From Bacteroidales bacterium (GTDB taxonomy: Bacteria; Bacteroidota; Bacteroidia; Bacteroidales; JAADGE01), in assembly GCA_021108035.1 (NCBI GenBank), contig JAIORQ010000078.1, positions 1 to 43,192 of the forward strand: DNA of 43,192 bases. Reading direction: 5' to 3'. Positions 42,099-43,192 of this stretch are shown in pieces. Under the pieces are notes generated by a model that was not told the DNA's origin, made no database searches, and was given only the letters and a program-made list of their open reading frames with translations. The position numbers and the translations under genes are program-made. Within the stretch, counting starts at the first letter, position 1; each line of letters begins with the position of its first letter.

Positions 42099-42959
42099 AT
42101 GGAATATATTCTGCACATATTAATTATGATTTTACTGTATGTAATGCTCTCCCAAAGCCTTACATTAACTGCCGGATATTCCGGTTTAATCTCTCTTGCT
42201 CATGCCGGTTTTTATGGAATTGGTGCTTATACATCTGCAATACTTTCTGTAAATTACGGTCTTCCTTTTTTGGTAACTTTACCATTAGCAATGTTAATAA
42301 GTGGAATACTTGCAGTTTTTGTTTCTGTTATTGCCTTACGAACTGTTGATGATTATTTTATTATTATCACTCTCGGCATTCAGGTTGTTGCTTTTTCTGT
42401 TATGAACAACTGGATGGATTTAACCAATGGTCCGCTTGGTATTCCGGGTATTCCGGTAATTTCAATTTTGGGGTTTGAGTTAAGCAGCAAAATATCATTT
42501 CTTATTCTTGCTTTAATCTTAACTGCTTTAACGTTCTACCTGCTCAGGAACATTACAAAATCTCCTTTTGGACGGATTCTAATTGCCCTAAGCGAAGATG
42601 AAATCTTTACTAAAAGCCTTGGCAAAAAAGTTTATCTGGCAAAAATTACCGGGTTTACTATTGGTGCAATGTTCGCTGCAATTCCGGGTGTTTTATATGC
42701 ACATTACATAAGTTACATTGATCCTACAAGTTTTACGGTTGACGAATCCATTTTTATTTTATCAATTGTAATTATTGGGGGTATGAGAAATTTATGGGGT
42801 TCGGCAATTGCAGCAACAGTTTTAATTATTTTACCGGAAGCATTAAGATTTATAGGAATGCCAAGCAATATTGCAGCAAATATGAGACAAATAATATATG
42901 GGCTTGCACTTGTAATTATGATGTTTAAATTTGGTAAAGGTTTTGTAACTAAAAACTAA
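42099..42959 (+). CDS. livM: branched-chain amino acid-type ABC transporter permease LivM
   Basis: This 286-residue inner-membrane permease has the LivM opening MLSQSLTLTAGYSGLISLAH, then GAYTSAIL, the LRTVDDYFIIITLGIQ segment, the coupling region GRILIALSEDEIFTKSLGKK and the typical SIVIIGGMRNLWGSAIAAT and MRQIIYGLALVIMM ends. It completes the transporter with LivH, LivG, LivF and LivK. The ATG directly abuts the ptuB stop, so its translation may depend on the Septu genes. Confidence 0.9.
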   Translation: MEYILHILIMILLYVMLSQSLTLTAGYSGLISLAHAGFYGIGAYTSAILSVNYGLPFLVTLPLAMLISGILAVFVSVIALRTVDDYFIIITLGIQVVAFSVMNNWMDLTNGPLGIPGIPVISILGFELSSKISFLILALILTALTFYLLRNITKSPFGRILIALSEDEIFTKSLGKKVYLAKITGFTIGAMFAAIPGVLYAHYISYIDPTSFTVDESIFILSIVIIGGMRNLWGSAIAATVLIILPEALRFIGMPSNIAANMRQIIYGLALVIMMFKFGKGFVTKN

Positions 42960-43091
42960 CAATCATAATAAGAATTGAAAATTGAGACTTATTTAAGAGT
43001 CCAAACAGACCTCGTGATATATTATTGATATAAATTATTTTTTTAACAATACAAGTGATAGGTAGTCAGCGAGTTAATGTGTTTCAATCAA
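42960..43091. other. intergenic tail between livM and the right repeat
   Basis: AT-rich DNA without a supported gene or a strong terminator hairpin. Confidence 0.4.
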
Positions 43092-43141
43092 AGTCTCGTC
43101 CGGACCGCAAACTGAAAAAATAAAAACCTGTTAGTCATTAG
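43092..43141 (+). repeat. right attachment repeat (attR)
   Basis: This repeat matches 27621-27670 at 48 of 50 bases, covering the last 16 bases of tRNA-Asp (AGTCTCGTCCGGACCG) and the left arm of its terminator. No complete tRNA is present here. The match begins and ends sharply. The remaining bases to the window end (43142-43192) contain no identifiable gene. Confidence 0.85.
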
Positions 43142-43192
43142 GGACATTCGGGAAATATAAGAAATTCAAAAAAATCAGTCTGAAATTTTGGC

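Larger units (their letters stand above)
27621..43141. mobile_element. genomic island integrated at tRNA-Asp
   Basis: The island is bounded by 50-base direct repeats, the left one being the 3' end of tRNA-Asp. It contains a tyrosine-recombinase remnant close to the tRNA, a split HipA pair, an AbiE-like pair, a DUF4143 ATPase with diverged repeats, a Septu-like defence pair and an unusual Liv transporter cluster. No complete integrase or excisionase gene is present, so it is probably no longer able to move by itself. A second internal copy of the post-tRNA sequence at 29292 indicates at least two rounds of insertion or rearrangement. Confidence 0.75.

Noticed and set aside
1-43192. CRISPR array, rRNA genes, riboswitch or insertion sequence with transposase
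   Set aside because: I looked for regularly spaced repeats, rRNA text and transposase motifs and saw none.

Overview
This window looks like a chromosomal segment of a low-GC member of the Bacteroidota, probably an uncultured Bacteroidia lineage. The basis is very AT-rich DNA, promoter-like TTTG / TAnnTTTG(C) boxes instead of sigma70 -35/-10 boxes, almost no Shine-Dalgarno sequences, and Bacteroidota-typical gene families (DUF3822 next to rsmD, LuxC-type acyl-CoA reductase, an ECF sigma factor followed by a protein with repeated VPENYF motifs, DUF4143 ATPases). The genus cannot be told from the sequence.

Positions 1-27,500 are mostly chromosomal housekeeping and surface genes: an acyltransferase, a POT peptide transporter, carbamate kinase, a rhomboid protease, holA, an ECF sigma operon, an enoyl-CoA hydratase, then a small polysaccharide block (flippase, two SAM methyltransferases, a glycosyltransferase). 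Next come decayed toxin/nuclease genes (an antitoxin with a frameshifted ParE/RelE toxin, and a DUF1016 protein lacking its nuclease core), an acyl-CoA reductase, a possible Imm53-like protein, a cyclic-nucleotide-binding-domain/aspartase fusion, a HEPN-MNT pair, a helix-hairpin-helix outer-membrane protein, a RecD-like helicase, and the DUF3822-rsmD pair that leads to tRNA-Asp.

Positions 27,621-43,141 look like a genomic island integrated at the 3' end of tRNA-Asp(GTC). The last 16 bases of the tRNA plus 34 bases of its downstream region recur at 43,092-43,141 with 48 of 50 bases identical. A further stretch of the post-tRNA sequence recurs at 29,292-29,345, directly before the C-terminal remnant of a tyrosine recombinase. 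These repeats divide the island into a small module with a split HipA-type kinase pair and a larger module. The larger module holds an AbiE-like pair with a palindromic operator at its promoter, a DUF4143 ATPase surrounded by diverged copies of a Cys/His-rich coding repeat, and a ten-gene + strand cluster.

That cluster is the most unusual part. It is a complete branched-chain-amino-acid-type (HAAT/Liv) ABC transporter: livG, livF, a lipoprotein LivK, livH and livM. It is interleaved with an alpha/beta-hydrolase-like gene, a small lysine-rich ORF, an isoprenyl diphosphate synthase and an unknown membrane protein. Between the two permease genes lies a Septu-like (PtuA ATPase / PtuB HNH nuclease) defence pair whose last stop codon abuts the livM start. 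The Liv transporter plus hydrolase, isoprenyl synthase and membrane protein may be an undescribed uptake or lipid-modification system carried on an island, with the Septu pair using its transcript. That reading is inference; the gene order and motifs are seen directly.
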